From NCBI GenBank assembly GCA_015178975.1, contig WHVD01000008.1, positions 124,001 through 188,000 on the forward strand: DNA of 64,000 nucleotides, given 5' to 3'. The notes below the pieces were generated by a model. That model was given only the letters and a program-made list of their open reading frames with translations. It did not search any database and was not told the origin of the DNA. The position numbers were made by a program, and so were the translations under genes. The stretch comes from Hysterangium stoloniferum (lineage: Eukaryota; Basidiomycota; Agaricomycetes; Hysterangiales; Hysterangiaceae). Shown piece after piece: positions 24,665 to 39,041 of this stretch. Position 1 is the first letter of the stretch, and each line of letters starts with the position of its first letter.

Positions 24665-24911
24665 GGTTTGTGAACATCATGAACTTCCAAGTGACAAATA
24701 TAAGTTGTGTAGCATAACACGTGATAACTGCTAGCTGTGTGGGAGCTCGGGTTGACCTTCGACGTTTGAAAACCCGGTTTGGATCATGTTCGAGTTTTCA
24801 TCTTCATTGTTATTTTAAGGATAATGCCTCAGGTACATAATCTTAAGATCGCCATTGCATTATAGTCACAGTCATGTCACGTTGGTAAACGTCTTCCAAC
24901 GCTGTAACGCC

Positions 24912-26761
24912 ATGACGGTCTCGAGACCCCTTATAAGCATAGTTGGAACTACTGGCGTTGGAAAATCTCGTTTAGCCATCGATCTCGCCTTGTCGTTGTC
25001 ACGGAAAAACCACGAACATTCATGGCAAACCGCAAAAGTAATCAACAGCGATGCCATGCAAGTCTACGCAGGAGCAGATGTAATCACGAACAAAGTGTCA
25101 GAGTCAGAAAGAAGAGGTGTAGACCATTTGCTCATGAGCTTCAAGGAACCTGGGGATCAGTATGTTGTGGGTCAATGGGTCAACGACGCGATTAGAGAAG
25201 TAAGTGCGTCGGCATTTACGACAGAGTCTCGTCTCAAATGCCATAGATAGATAGATGAATTGCACAGGCAAAAAGAGCTCCCCATTGTTGTTGGTGGAAC
25301 AGCCTATTGGATGCAACATCTTATTTTTCCAAACCGCCTGCCGTCAATCGTCGACACGGCTGCATTTCAGGATTCTGGGAGGGGCAGCACGTCATATCCT
25401 CATTCCGAAGCATTTCAGAAGGCTCTGGCGTCTTTACCCCAACCATTACTTGACCTTTTCATGCATCTCCCTGAGAATCCGAGTGTAGATCAAGCTTTTT
25501 CTCTGCATAACCTTCTGACCCAGTTAGACCCTCAAATGGCCTCAAGGTGGCACTGGAAAGATACCCGCAAGGTAGTCCGCAGTCTCGAGATCATTCGAGA
25601 TCGAGGCTGTTTGGCTAGTGAGATAATGGCTCAGCAGGCTATGTTAGCGGAGACCTCAAGGTTCGTGAATTACTCTAAGCAGACGAATAACGAATTAAGC
25701 ATGCCCTTAGATATCCCACATTAATCTTTTGGCTCTTTTCTGAGCCAACTCTTTTGCAGCAACGGCTTGACGCAAGAGTGGATGAGATGATGCGGGTAAT
25801 TTGACATGCACTATTCCAGTCAAAGTCCATCTTATAATTCTTTACAGCACGGACTTTTGGAAGATGTTAAGATGCTGCGTGGCAAGGCTTCATTGGAGGG
25901 GGCATCTGAGGCTGATTCGACATCCGGCATTTTTCAATCAATCGGTACCTGCCTTTTACATATGTGAATATCTATATCTCATGGGATTGAGTAGGATTCA
26001 AAGAATTTAGTGGATATTTAAGTTCTGTCTCGCCTACACAGAAAGATTATGACGAAGCTGTCGAACGGACTAAAATATCAAACCGGCAGTATGCGCGACG
26101 TCAAGTTCAGTGGATCCGAAATAAACTGCTGCCCGCTATCAATGCTGCCGCCCGTAATGGCTCCAAATTACCGGTTTATCTATTGGAAGTTGGAGGTAAA
26201 GGAATCGTGGTAATTAGATTGGCATCTATCGTAACTCAACCTATATGTAGAACTCGATAAATGGGACATGGAAATTCGAGATAAAGCCGTCAATATCTTA
26301 GATGGTGTGTGTTAATTAGTCCTTATGCCGACGTCATTAACACCATGTAGCTTTCCTTGAAGGAAGTGAACTTCCCGACCCCAAGTCGTTATCTGATACC
26401 GCCAGATCCATGCTAGACGATCAGCTGACTATCAGAGAGTACGTTGATGCCCTTGATTCTACCCTACTTCCTACCTATGATTTTCATCAGTCCTACAGCA
26501 ACACTTATTGCTCGTCACAAAGTGATGTGTGAAGTGTGTACCTTGCACCCGGACCAGCCCATGATGATAGAAGAGGGTATTGAATGGCAAGCCCATATAA
26601 AGTCGCGCAAGCACAGGCGTCTTCAGAGCAAGCGAGATCATCCCAACCGTCTGGCGCTACGACCTGCAAAACCGATAAAACCCACCTCTGGTTCCGACTC
26701 CGACTCCGACTCCGAGAGTAGTCTAAATTTAAGCTTTGTAGATCGTCTAAGTATTTCGTAA
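24912..26761 (+). CDS. MOD5: tRNA dimethylallyltransferase (isopentenyl-A37), Mod5
   Basis: Transfers dimethylallyl groups to A37 of tRNAs reading UNN codons. Exons are about 24912-25199, 25251-25660, 25711-25795, 25848-25944, 25995 onward, with further short introns to the stop at 26761. The motifs in order are the P-loop GTTGVGKSRLAIDLA, INSDAMQVY, VDHLLMSF, VVGGTAYWMQHLIFP, LDPQMASRWHWKDTRKVVR, and RRQVQWIRNKLLP. The C-terminal zinc-finger-like segment CEVC...WQAHIKSRKHRR is the C2H2/matrin-like finger typical of eukaryotic Mod5. A Ser/Asp repeat precedes the end. The acceptor of intron 1 lies in an atag tandem run (25243-25254), and only one of the AGs keeps frame into IDEL. It converges with the PFKFB gene, leaving a 73 bp gap. 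Confidence 0.93.
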
Positions 26762-26834
26762 ATACATTAGTTGGAAACAGGGCATATAAATGCCTTCCAA
26801 ATTAGAGAACAAATCAGTCGTTTAGTTTAAAATG

Positions 26835-29153
<2,319 letters not shown>

Positions 29154-29164
29154 GAGGATGTGAC

Positions 29165-29899
29165 ATGACGCTCTCCGCCTCCTTGACCTCTATTATATAT
29201 CCCTCTCGTGGGTTCCACTTTGAATACTCAACTGACGCCTCACAGTTAAGTGGGGTTAGGTATATTACTTATTTATGTATTTACTAATTACTTAAAGCTT
29301 GTCAGACCAGATTGCAGTTTATTTCTGCTTCATGTCCTGCCTCCCGACGTATTCGTCGATAAATATGAGCTTCAGGAGCGTGGCCTTGACTTCAATCTCT
29401 ATGGTGAATCAGATCTGGAACGCCCTTTGATAGCAATGGATGATACAGGGTCTACTTTGGAGATAAGGGTGCCAGCTTCAATGACAGCAAACGTACCCTT
29501 GCATGCTCGATATCCTCTCCCAAGCAATTCAACACATTCATCTGTTCGTGTTCCCTTTCCGCAAGCATATTGGGCCTGCCCTGGAACCAGTAAGAGAATA
29601 GAGATGCATTGTCAACAAAATTTAATGGTTTTCAAACAGGACACTCAGGAGATGATCCTTTCCTCCATTTGACCTCGCCCTATTCTAAATCGCTAGATCT
29701 CAACAATTGGTCGATTTATTTTCTCGACCTTAACAGGACAGCGGAATACCATGTTATAGAGGTGCCTGCCGGTCAAAGAGGCGACCTTGCGTTTGTCGAA
29801 TTCGGAACAGCACTTGCGATCTTTGTGGCTGCGCTATATATATTTCGAGCCATTTGGAGGGCGAAAACACAACGGCGTGTCAATCTGAAAATCGAGTAG
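29165..29899 (+). CDS. GPI mannosyltransferase I stabilising subunit, PBN1/PIG-X
   Basis: ER membrane partner of the first GPI mannosyltransferase (PIG-M/Gpi14). Exon 1 (29165-29254) begins MTLSASLTSIIYPSRGFH; a 43 bp intron (29255-29297, branch-like actaat) joins it in frame to exon 2 (LVRPDCSLFLLHVLPP). A second intron near 29592-29640 joins WACPGT to HSGDDPFL. Family features are the DVFVDKYELQERGL block, PLHARYPLPS, the VPFPQAYWACP motif and a single C-terminal membrane segment (ALAIFVAALYIFRAIW) followed by basic residues on the cytosolic side. About 220 residues, shorter than yeast Pbn1 but close to animal PIG-X. The start codon is only 11 bp from the divergent PFKFB start. Confidence 0.82.
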
Positions 29900-30065
29900 T
29901 GTGATTAATGCCAGATTTACTCATGGGTGGCGGTACTAAGTGTCAAAGACTAACAGACACTAACTCCGAGGCAAGATCGAAGCAAACCCATGCGACTTGT
30001 CCTTGTATTAAATATCATAGCAGCATAGTACAAACGAGCCAGCTCGTCTTTCTTGTCCAACGCAC

Positions 30066-30985
30066 TTACAGCGTCACGCATCCTTTTTGTTTCTTAACCA
30101 TTTTCCCCCATTTGCCTCGCATACTCTCCTTCAGCGCCGCATTAAATACTTCCCGTACACCTTGCCCCGTCTTAGCTGAACACTCCATATATTTTGCTCC
30201 AATCTCCTTCGCAACGGCACCACCTTGTTCAGGAGTGACGGGCGTCGTGCCTTGTGCGCCAAGCATCCGTCTCGTTTGTTCGTCCTTGCGAAGGTCCGTC
30301 TTCGTACCAACCAATATCAATGGTGTGCCTTCACAAAAATGAGCGACCTCAGGAAACCACTGTTGCATCATGTTACAGAAATATAAACAGTGTATCGCAC
30401 ATGAATAAGGGAATAATAACATACCTTATCCTGCACGTTAGCGAGGCTAGTAGGAAAGTCAATAGAAAATACAATGAGGATAACGTCGCTTTCAGGATAG
30501 CTGAGGGGTCGTAATCGATCGTACTCTTCCTGACCGGCCGTGTCCCACAGGGCCAACTCAATAAGTTTGCCGTCGAATTGCACCTGGGTTACATAGTTTT
30601 CAAAGACGGTAGGCACATATGCCTGTGAAATGGGTCTCAGTAAAGGAAACAGGTCAAAGCAGGACTAGGGACCTCTGGAAATCGGTTTTCGGCATAGACA
30701 ATGAGAAGACACGTCTAAGTGTGCCATGCGTCAGAGACGTATACTGCAGATGCGGGCTTAAATAGCGACCCGCCTTTCCGCATCCGCCGTCCCCTACAAC
30801 TACAAGTTTCCGTTTAAGATCTGGTCGTCGTGTAGGGCGCGAAGGAGCTGGTGTTTGGGAGTCGTTGTCCAGTGAGAATGATCGCTGCCGTGACGTCGAG
30901 TCTTGAGTGTACTGTGTTGATCATACACGTGGGTTACATGATATACCTGAAGCAAATAATGTAAATAAGAGCTTACTTCTGTCAT
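30066..30985 (-). CDS. Rho-family GTPase, Rho4-like
   Basis: Small GTPase for cell-wall and septum control. Exons: 30985-30977 (only MTE), 30911-30774, 30714-30673, 30622-30425 and 30359-30066. The product has a Ser/Pro/Arg-rich N-terminal extension of about 45 residues, then the P-loop [21 protein letters not shown] (switch I), [18 protein letters not shown] (switch II), [11 protein letters not shown] and [14 protein letters not shown]. The C-terminus is basic and ends in CVTL, a CaaX box likely geranylgeranylated. The extension and the [14 protein letters not shown] segment resemble fungal Rho4. The second intron begins with GC, not GT, exactly after the P-loop lysine, which is unusual. Confidence 0.9.
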
Positions 30986-31218
30986 AGTAGTAACTGCCCC
31001 AAGCTAACGTGAAAGGCGCGAAGTGTTCGTTGTGACTGTCACGCCGCGACGCGCGAGCAATATAAACACAACGTAATCCGTATTTGAAGTACGCTAAAAT
31101 AAAACTATATGATATAAAGGCACATAACCACAGCGAAGAAAACACAATGTTATGGGGGGAAATATTGCAATAATAAATGCGTCATAGTCCTGTTGCTATA
31201 TTCTGTTATTCCTTTGTC

Positions 31219-32035
31219 TTACAGAAAACGCTTGATTTCTTCCGCAACTTCATGAGCTCGCTCTGTCCGGTCCAAGACCTGAGGTATTGTCTGAATCAAA
31301 TCCAAAAGTCAGGATATGTTGAATTGCAGCGGGAGATATGCATTGCATACACTTTTAAGATTATCAAGAATAGACATTGTCTGGTTGCAAATTTCTGCCA
31401 CTTCCATCTCTCGCGGAAGCCTCGCTGGAAACGATCTTTCAGGTTGAAATTGCAACGCAGAGACATTGACAGACCTTGGTCAACATCCAGTTGTTCAGAC
31501 GCTTCCTTTACTGGCGAAATATGTCCTGTTGCACGTTCTCTGGCCAATAGGTCCTCAACAAGATATTGGATTTCCGCGGGTGCCGTCCTACGACGATCTG
31601 CGAGCTCCTTGTCCCATGTCATACGCTCGGTGCTGAGAGACCATATTCGACGGTCCAAAACCTCATCAAAAGGTTCAGTGTCTGGGCACTCTTAGTCAGA
31701 AGAAACCGCCGATCTCAGCTACCATAGACTCACCGTCTTCGTCATGAACGTAGTCTTCGAGATTGTGTCCGTTGACACGTAGATTCTGTTTCGCTGCATT
31801 GAAAGTTCGATCACGCCACTAACAAAGATTTATATGTCTAAAAAAATATGGTAAATTGCAGGCTTGCCTGGAGAAGGTGGGCTGTAACTGCCTCTCGCAC
31901 ATGTTCTGAGGGGCTCTGAGCAAGTTTCTGAGAAAGGATTTCAAGCATAGCAGTCGTAAAGTTATCCTCTACGCGTTTCCAGTCTTCGACCCTCTCTATT
32001 TGTATTCGAGTTATGTCTGATGAGCTTTGATCCAT
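31219..32035 (-). CDS. Kinetochore protein of the Mis14/NSL1 family (possible frameshift)
   Basis: Probable subunit of the Mis12/MIND kinetochore complex. From the ATG at 32035 the frame gives a helical N-terminus (VEDWKRVEDNFTTAMLEIL), a short exon with NAAKQNLRVNGHNLEDYV, and then FDEVLDRRIWSLSTERMTW and RRRTAPAEIQYLVEDLL, which resemble the PF08641 region of fungal Mis14. Further on, a convincing continuation (LQFQPERSF, LPREMEVAEICNQTMSIL, VLDRTERAHEVAEEIKRFL) lies in another frame. I could not find an intron of normal size that joins the two frames near 31470-31490, so either the splice is unusual or there is a one-base change. Coiled-coil-rich, nuclear. The family call is moderate. Confidence 0.62.
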
Positions 32036-32148
32036 AATGGCCGACCGTTCAGATGGTTCACCAAGGACAGATTCTGAGAAACGCGATTCATCACGTGATG
32101 TTCTCTGTCACGCGACGCGTTCCAATTTTCGAACGCTTCCGACTACGC

Positions 32149-35091
32149 ATGCCAACGCCTGAAGTCATTGATGTGGACGCATTCTACGATGATATGCGAC
32201 GTGAGCAAATTGACGCGTTGGAACGGAATATTTATCATCTCAACGAAGACAATAAAAGTATGTGTCTCATGCCATACCAGGGCACGATGGGATTAGAGTT
32301 GTTGACAACTTCATAACGCGTCATAGGGCTTGAGCAAAAGGCAATTGGATCCAGTTATGCGATGTTTTTTCCATTATATTGATTTTTTTTATCAGGCAAA
32401 AAGTCTAGACAGAACTAATGACCAGCTGTGTAAACAATTATTTGAAGAAAAGAAACGTCAGACGGAACTCGCACTTATCCTAGGGTTCAACGATATCGAA
32501 GAGGCATGCCAAAATATTACAATGGATGATCCTTGGGTATCTGGTGCACGTGCGGCACTCGCGGATGCGCGTTCCAGAATACTGGAACTAGAAGACGAAC
32601 TAACCAAGCATGTTGTCACAGGCAAAGAGGCCCAGACATTACTGGAAGAACTGAGCGAGAAATTATTAAGTGCGCGCCAAGATCAAGAGACTGGGTTTTC
32701 AGATTCCACCAGACTTCGACTGGAGCGGGATGAAGCAAGACGGGAAGCGGAGAGACACGCCAGAGAAGCTCAGACATGGCGTATCGAGTTGCAGACGAAG
32801 CTACCAGAGATGCAGAGTCTTATAAGAGAACTCAAAGTGGCAACTGAAAAGCCGGTGACCGATGGTGTCGAAAAGGAGAATATTTACCCGGAGCCTGTTC
32901 ACACCAGGTAAGAGAGCCACATTATTTAAAGCATGAAAACCGACCCTTTTTTCCAAAGCCCTTTTAATGAAATCAGGAATGTGGAGTCAACCACAATAGT
33001 CAAGCCAGCGCCCTCTATAGAAGTGACCAAGTCAGACAGTATTGACTACAAGGAACGATTTGAACGGTTGGAGCAACAATACCAAGCGCTTCTGAATGCA
33101 AAGACCAGAATATCCGCACAGTATAGGGGCGATATAAAGAAATGGAAACATATGAAGGAATTTTTCCTTGGCGACAGGCGGCAAGGTGCTATTCCTGGCA
33201 CACAGCGTAGGATAATTCGAAGGCCAAAAATCAAAGAAGACCGGAAAGTCAAAGAAGAGTCCGTTGCAAGTCAGTCCATTCTGCCTCACGATGCCATATC
33301 CAATATGCCTACCACCGATGTAAACATACATCCTGTCCATGAAATCTTGGAAGGGATGGAAGTTGTTGATACCCGAGATTTGAAAAATGTTCCACCCAAC
33401 TATCCGTCAAGAATTAGGGATAGCTGTCACAGTCCCAAACACTTCGAAGAGAGCCTCACCCAGCCGTCCAGCGTACCCGTCTCCCCTGTTACAAATGATG
33501 TCAGGACTAGAGCCACTGCTGCATTAAACAATAAAGATACATATGCAACTCAAGGGAGCGTAACAGAACCATCATCTCCTATTCTGCCACTACGGAAAAA
33601 AGATGATTTCCGTCCGATCACGAAGAGGTCATCATCGCCAAGGGTATTAGTCATTGATAGTTCTCCAGAAAAGTTTGTTTTTCTACTTATCAGTGCTCAC
33701 TTTACTACATGCTCCTACCCTTCCTTGCAGGCATTCAAGGATCGCTGACCACGATAGAGATAGCGACGGAATGACAGAGACCGAAACAACCCCCTCATTT
33801 AATCCACCAGGTATCATTGAACATGAATTTTATGTGAATGGCACCTGACGTTTGTTCTATTCAAGTTAAGAAAGGCCGACGAACTGCGATCCTCAATCGT
33901 TCCACGTCCGGTGCTCACAATACTCCCCCATTCACAGTCCCGAAACCTTTGAGAGAATCAGCTTTATCTCGACCGTTTCAACCTAATACCGAACCGTTAG
34001 CCTTATATAAATATAGAATGCCGAAGTCTTCCCCTATCAGTACAGTAAAACGACGTGTGAGTACCATCCTCGTTCCGGACACGCCACCCGCCATAGTCGC
34101 TGTACGACATAGTTCATCGCCCCCTGACTCACCGCATATGCAACGACTAAACAAGAGGAAACGCAAGGCAGTTGGAATTACAGGAGACGACGATGAAACG
34201 GACGCTAATCCGTTCCAGGCAAGTCCTTCGCGATTGCTCGCCGGTCAGACCCGAGAACATAAACTTGCCCACATTGGTTCTTCGAAGAAAAGGTCACATA
34301 AGGAATACATGGCCGATTATATGCCATTTAAAGGCAGGGGCCGATATTCTAATGTCAAAGGGCGAGTCTGTTCGTTTTATCGTCTGTTGGCGCCTGGTTG
34401 ACAAGAAAAATCATCCAGTGTTGCAAATAAAACAATTAATGGTGAATTTGAAATAGATCCAGAGAAGAATCGTGGCACCAATTTCCAGTACGAAGCCGTT
34501 GTACGGGATAAGGCAGAAAGGAAACAACTCGAAGGCGGTGATTGCGAATGTTGTCGAGAGGTTTGATTGGATCATCTCTGTCAATAATCTGTATTGAGTT
34601 TCTCCGCAGTATTATGAGGCTGTGGGTCCCCTCCCGCCAGGTCTGCGGGCCCCATTATGGAGGTCGCCTTCATCAGAACCGAGTCAAAGGCAAACTCGAC
34701 CTTGTAGATACAAGACGGCGGAGAACGATGTGGACTTACCATTCTCCTCACCGCTCGCGAAGACACGAAAGAAAGCAATTGGAATTCACAAGAATAACAT
34801 ATCTCGACATCGCCACGATTGGGCACCACCAGCGACGCCCCCCGATTTTTGGTAGGATGTTCGCTCTATCGAAATGCTGTTCATGCTTTCATATTGCTCT
34901 AGGAAAATAGGTTTTCCGGACACTCAAGAAGTCGAAGAAATAAATCGGCGTGCCGACAACATGCATACTCGAAAATTCAAACTTGTGGAAGCGCAAGTTC
35001 AGTACGTTCATTTCTTATTTCTTATTTCTGGCCTGAGTTTGATTGACCATATTATAGATCATCTGCTGGCCGTTATCGCAAACGGACGTGA
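32149..35091 (+). CDS. DNA-end resection factor of the CtIP/Ctp1/Sae2 family
   Basis: Cofactor of the Mre11-Rad50-Nbs1 nuclease in double-strand break repair. The ATG at 32149 (MPTPEVIDVDAFYDDM) is favoured because it starts the conserved N-terminal helix; another ATG at 32053 is in frame. A long coiled coil follows (about 32400-32860). The middle is Ser/Pro-rich and poorly conserved. The C-terminal domain is diagnostic: CECCREYYEAVG (CxxC), RPCRYKTAENDVDLPF-like spacer, then SRHRHDWAPPATPPDFW and FPDTQEVEEIN. The last intron (about 35001-35057) leads to SSAGRYRKRT and a TGA at 35089-35091; reading through it gives an unlikely hydrophobic tail. CDK/ATM-type sites are plausible in the middle region but not assigned. 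Confidence 0.88.
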
Positions 35092-35677
35092 CATCGGACA
35101 CTTTCCTATTAGTTTCCAATTGTAGCTATCCAATAGGGAGTGATCTACATTTGCTCAGTCTTTGTTCGGGCAGATGCTTAATATTCTCAACGTGCCTGAG
35201 AACCCTTGCTACGCTGCGGGGTGGTCGCTTCGCGACCTGCCCCGCTGCTCCCACCCAAAAGATAGATGCAATAATTTATACACCAGGACATTTCAAATAT
35301 TGGTGATCTAAGGTGTTATCGCCTCCCTTGACGATCATTAATGTGCTTAGACATTCATTATAAAGCAAAACTATATTATGTACAATAGTAGTTAAAATAA
35401 ATAATGTTTATAATGTCTTCTGCTTCTGTAAATCTCTGGATCTGACCATACTGTATCGTATGCTATAACGAGATATTTGGGTGAGGGGTGTCCCGGTGAT
35501 AAAACAACGTAATAGTCTTAAAGGGTGATAATGCGCCGATAGTTTCGACCATACAAGCACTGCGTCCTAATTAATTAATTGCAGTGGCAAAATATAATAT
35601 GACATACGATGCTGGAAGAATATCCGTGAAAGTGGGATAGGAAGATTCTGAAAGGGGTTAGCAGGTCTGGGTCTCTT
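35092..35677. other. Intergenic between convergent SAE2-like and GPI1 genes
   Basis: 586 bp, AT-rich in its middle part (35330-35620). No gene or repeat recognised. Confidence 0.5.
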
Positions 35678-37977
35678 TCAACAAAAAATGTGGATTACCC
35701 GAAGGACAATTGAACCGGGTAAACCCTCTAGGGTGTCGAAGTAAATACCACCTGTAGCGTTCAAGGTGAATAACAACCTTGTGCAAACAGTAGTGCATGT
35801 ACTTACCTGGTAACCGCAAGGAGTTCTTACAACGCAGCATAACCGCGAAAAGAGGAAAGTGATTCATGAATGCCAATGCGGTCTCCATTGTAGCATGAAG
35901 TAAAACAATACAAAGACGGGTCTTTGCATTACCTATTTCAGTCAAGCTAATCTGTTGTGACTCGCGAAGACTCACCAGGGCGAAGAATGCGTAATATACC
36001 AATACAGTGGGGAGCAAGAATGATACCAGAGTAAACAAAATGGTGCCTAGAAGGAGCTGGTCGATATCATAATCCCAGGAGTCTGTGCGATTACGGAGTA
36101 CATTAAATCGTTTTCCTTGATATCTGATTTAATACGCCCCCATGTCGACTAGCAAAATTACGAGCATTACCTCGAAAGAGATTCCACAGCGAGTGGGTAA
36201 CAGTCAGCAGACGACTGAATATGATGGTTGCGAGTAGGTATGACAAATACAAGTGCCCGGTCAAAATGCTTAGAAGATCTGAAAATAACGACAGGACCAT
36301 CGTCATTCCAGTTCGGCCCATAATTCCAATGATCCGAAGGATTAATGGTAAATATGGCGCCAATAGGTCTAAGCCATCTGCAGGAGGTATCATTACAGCA
36401 TTAACGTGAAAACTGACATTTACCCACTACCCCAGATATCTGTTAGAGACATGAAGCAAAGGCATAGAAAGCGGCTCAGTTCCGTGTTTAATTTCAAACC
36501 AGCGGGCCAATTGTCTAGCCATACAAGAGCTTCTCGAACAAAAGTAACAGTGAACCTCTGTTCCATACAATTGGTGAAGGTTGAACTTAATTGGACGAAA
36601 ATATTGATCTTACCCGAGTGTAGTTGTGTAAAATTGGCCCCAAAATTGAGCTGTCCTCAAACAAGAATGTTCCAAATCCATATCCAACGATGGTGTCGTT
36701 TAGAACGAGCCATACGCAGTTGTAAAAACTTTGATGTATGGCTTTAGTCAATACCGATTGTGATAATAACCCCCCGCACCTGATGTAATGAGCAGAAAGG
36801 TAGGCTGCGTCAGTGCGATCGCGCGATTGAATAAGACGGAGCTGTTGAGGGAGAAAAATGGCTTGTTCCAACCTGACATCAACCTGTTGTACTGGTTACG
36901 ATTCGTGATGTCGTTTATTCGGTCTGGTAGAGTAAGTGATTGCTTACGGGCAGCAGAAATATCTTTTAGTTTCGTCTCATGTAAAGAGAACGAGGGAGCA
37001 GGAAGGTTACATATCGCATAAATGACTGAAGCGCAACAACTCAGTACTCGGTGCAGATGGCCGAAAATAAGACTTGTCGCAGATGTCGTAAGAAGTGTCT
37101 CGAGAAACTTCGTTGATAGTAATGTAGGAAACAGCCTCCGTCCCTTTGGATTGGTGCGATCCACGATCTTCTGGAGCTCCTTAGCCACATTGATCTATAG
37201 AAAACATTTCAGAGAGTGGGGGACACTCTAGGCGATGCAGACGAACGAAATTAATAGGGAGGTTAGGGGTTGACGAAGAACTATGTGTTTGAGGTTTCGT
37301 ATGATCAGAAGACAAGAGTTCTCGAACTTGACCCGTGAGAGCGTCTGAAAGGTCTGCTGGAACTGCGGAGAACGAGGTTACATCGAGCTCTAATGGCTCT
37401 ACGGAGAGAAATTCCATTTGGCGCAATTCTGTTGCATGAAAATATATAATCCTGCACCTGTGTAAATATCACTCTTGCGAAAATAAGAAAGACATGGATG
37501 ATATTAACTTGTTGATTGGGGTGTCGTCCATTAACACAGAAATATCGAATACTGATTTTTTTGAGCACAGGATCGATTGGCCCAATATCTTGGGATTTAA
37601 TTTAATTATCAGGATTAGATCTTTCCATTCTTGAGTCTCTGATGACAGCTGAAGGCATTTCTCTGCTTGGATAAGCTGGATTGGTTATGAACAAAAGTTG
37701 GACCATAGCTTATTCTTCAGAAGCTCACAGAGTCCGCAGGGATTATCCCGGCAACACATTTCGTATCGTTAGGGAGATTCCAGCCAAATAAATACCCAGT
37801 GCGCCGTAGATTTAAAGGATAAAATACCGTCGGATATGGCTCATCCATCAGTAGCGGAATGTGAAATCGAGGTCGTCGTTCACTTTTCCAAAGATCAAAT
37901 GTTTTAAAGTTGGAAATCGAAAAAAGAGCTTCTTGGTTAAGATATCTTTTATTTTCTCGTAAGTAAACCTCGGGCAT
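35678..37977 (-). CDS. GPI1: GPI-GlcNAc transferase subunit Gpi1/PIG-Q
   Basis: Subunit of the ER enzyme that adds GlcNAc to phosphatidylinositol, the first step of GPI-anchor synthesis. Starting at the ATG at 37977, the first exon contains VFYPLNLRRTGYLFGW and KCVAGIIP, typical of the soluble N-terminal part. Middle exons cover an Arg/Ser-rich linker and LQKIVDRTNPKGRR. Downstream are several membrane segments, including LLATIIFSRLLTVTHSLWNLFRG, and the conserved motif pair FNVLRNRTDSWDYDIDQLLL followed by LFTLVSFLLPTVLVYYAFF (about 36110-35990). The C-terminus reads YFDTLEGLPGSIVLRV before the TGA at 35680-35678. Many introns; exact joins in the middle are not certain. GAR1 lies 121 bp upstream on the same strand. 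Confidence 0.86.
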
Positions 37978-38098
37978 GCCTTTAGTAAATTATGCATCTT
38001 AAGCTTTGCCCTTGGGACACTTTGACGGATTCGGAAATGAAAAGAAAAAAGTTCGACAACTACACAGACTCAAGTACAATCGACGATATAAAGCGAGA

Positions 38099-38903
38099 TT
38101 ACCCTCCCCTTCCGCGTCCGCCACCACGACCCCATCCACGATCTCCACCTCGCGATCCTCCCCCTCTTGGGCCTCCAAAGCCTCGTCCACGAGGAGCACC
38201 CCGTCCTCCACCTCGTGGACCACCACGCCCAGGCGGTCCACCTCTACCTCCTCCACGAGCACCGCGTGCGCCACCCCGTCCTCGCTCTGTATATATGTTA
38301 GTCATACACCACGGCATCAGCAAATTGATTATATTCTTACTTTCAACTGCAGCCACAAAGTAAGTTAACATACTACATCTATATAAGCAACATCGTCTCA
38401 CCTTTTCCCGCAACTTTCGGTTTCGGTAAAAACCGGTCAATGGGTAGGAGTTGGTCGCTACCAATATAGACCTTGTCTCCCTTTTTAAAGCTGCTGGCGA
38501 CCATGCCTTCGCTCATTTTTATCGAGAAATAAACCTCGTTGATCGGACCGAGGATCTCATCGATTTTTCCAATAGCAGATTTGTTTTGTAAGAAGATTTG
38601 TGAGTTGAATTTCGGCACTTTGTCTGACATGAGTGAAGAGCAAAACATTTCATCCTCAACGGCATGGATGAAAGTTCCCATTTCTTATAAAACTTTAGTG
38701 ATGTATAAGACCTATCACAGGGCAATAACTCACCCAAAACTGTGTCTGGCGGCCCTTGGTTGAAACCGCCTCTGCCTCCTCGGAATCCTGTTGAAAAGTC
38801 ATGCTTGAAGTTTAGAAACTTCTGAAATTTGCAAACCTCCACCGCCAAAACCACCACCTCGCCCTCGTCCGCCCGATCCACCACGGAATCCTCCTCTACT
38901 CAT
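38099..38903 (-). CDS. GAR1: H/ACA snoRNP subunit Gar1
   Basis: Core protein of the pseudouridylating H/ACA RNPs in the nucleolus. The ATG at 38903 starts an RGG-rich N-terminal arm ([18 protein letters not shown]), then an intron, then [18 protein letters not shown]. The central fold is clear: [64 protein letters not shown] and [11 protein letters not shown]. Small introns near 38400-38290 then join a second, long RGG domain ([13 protein letters not shown] and similar) to the TAA at 38101-38099. Two RGG arms around one core are the standard layout. The opposite strand of the RGG exons yields long Pro-rich open frames that are artefacts. Confidence 0.93.
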
Positions 38904-39041
38904 TGTATGCTTGGTAGTTCAGGTGATATTTTCTGAAATTGGGAATCGGAATAAGCGCCTTGCGAGGAGTCTCGGAGACTACCGAACGCGGAGAAAACAA
39001 AACGCGACAACCACACTTTGAACAGTAACGACAACCCTGAA

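Noticed and set aside
38006..38368. Long plus-strand open frames rich in Pro and Ser
   Set aside because: Antisense of the GAR1 RGG exon; the repetitive codons create open frames on the other strand.
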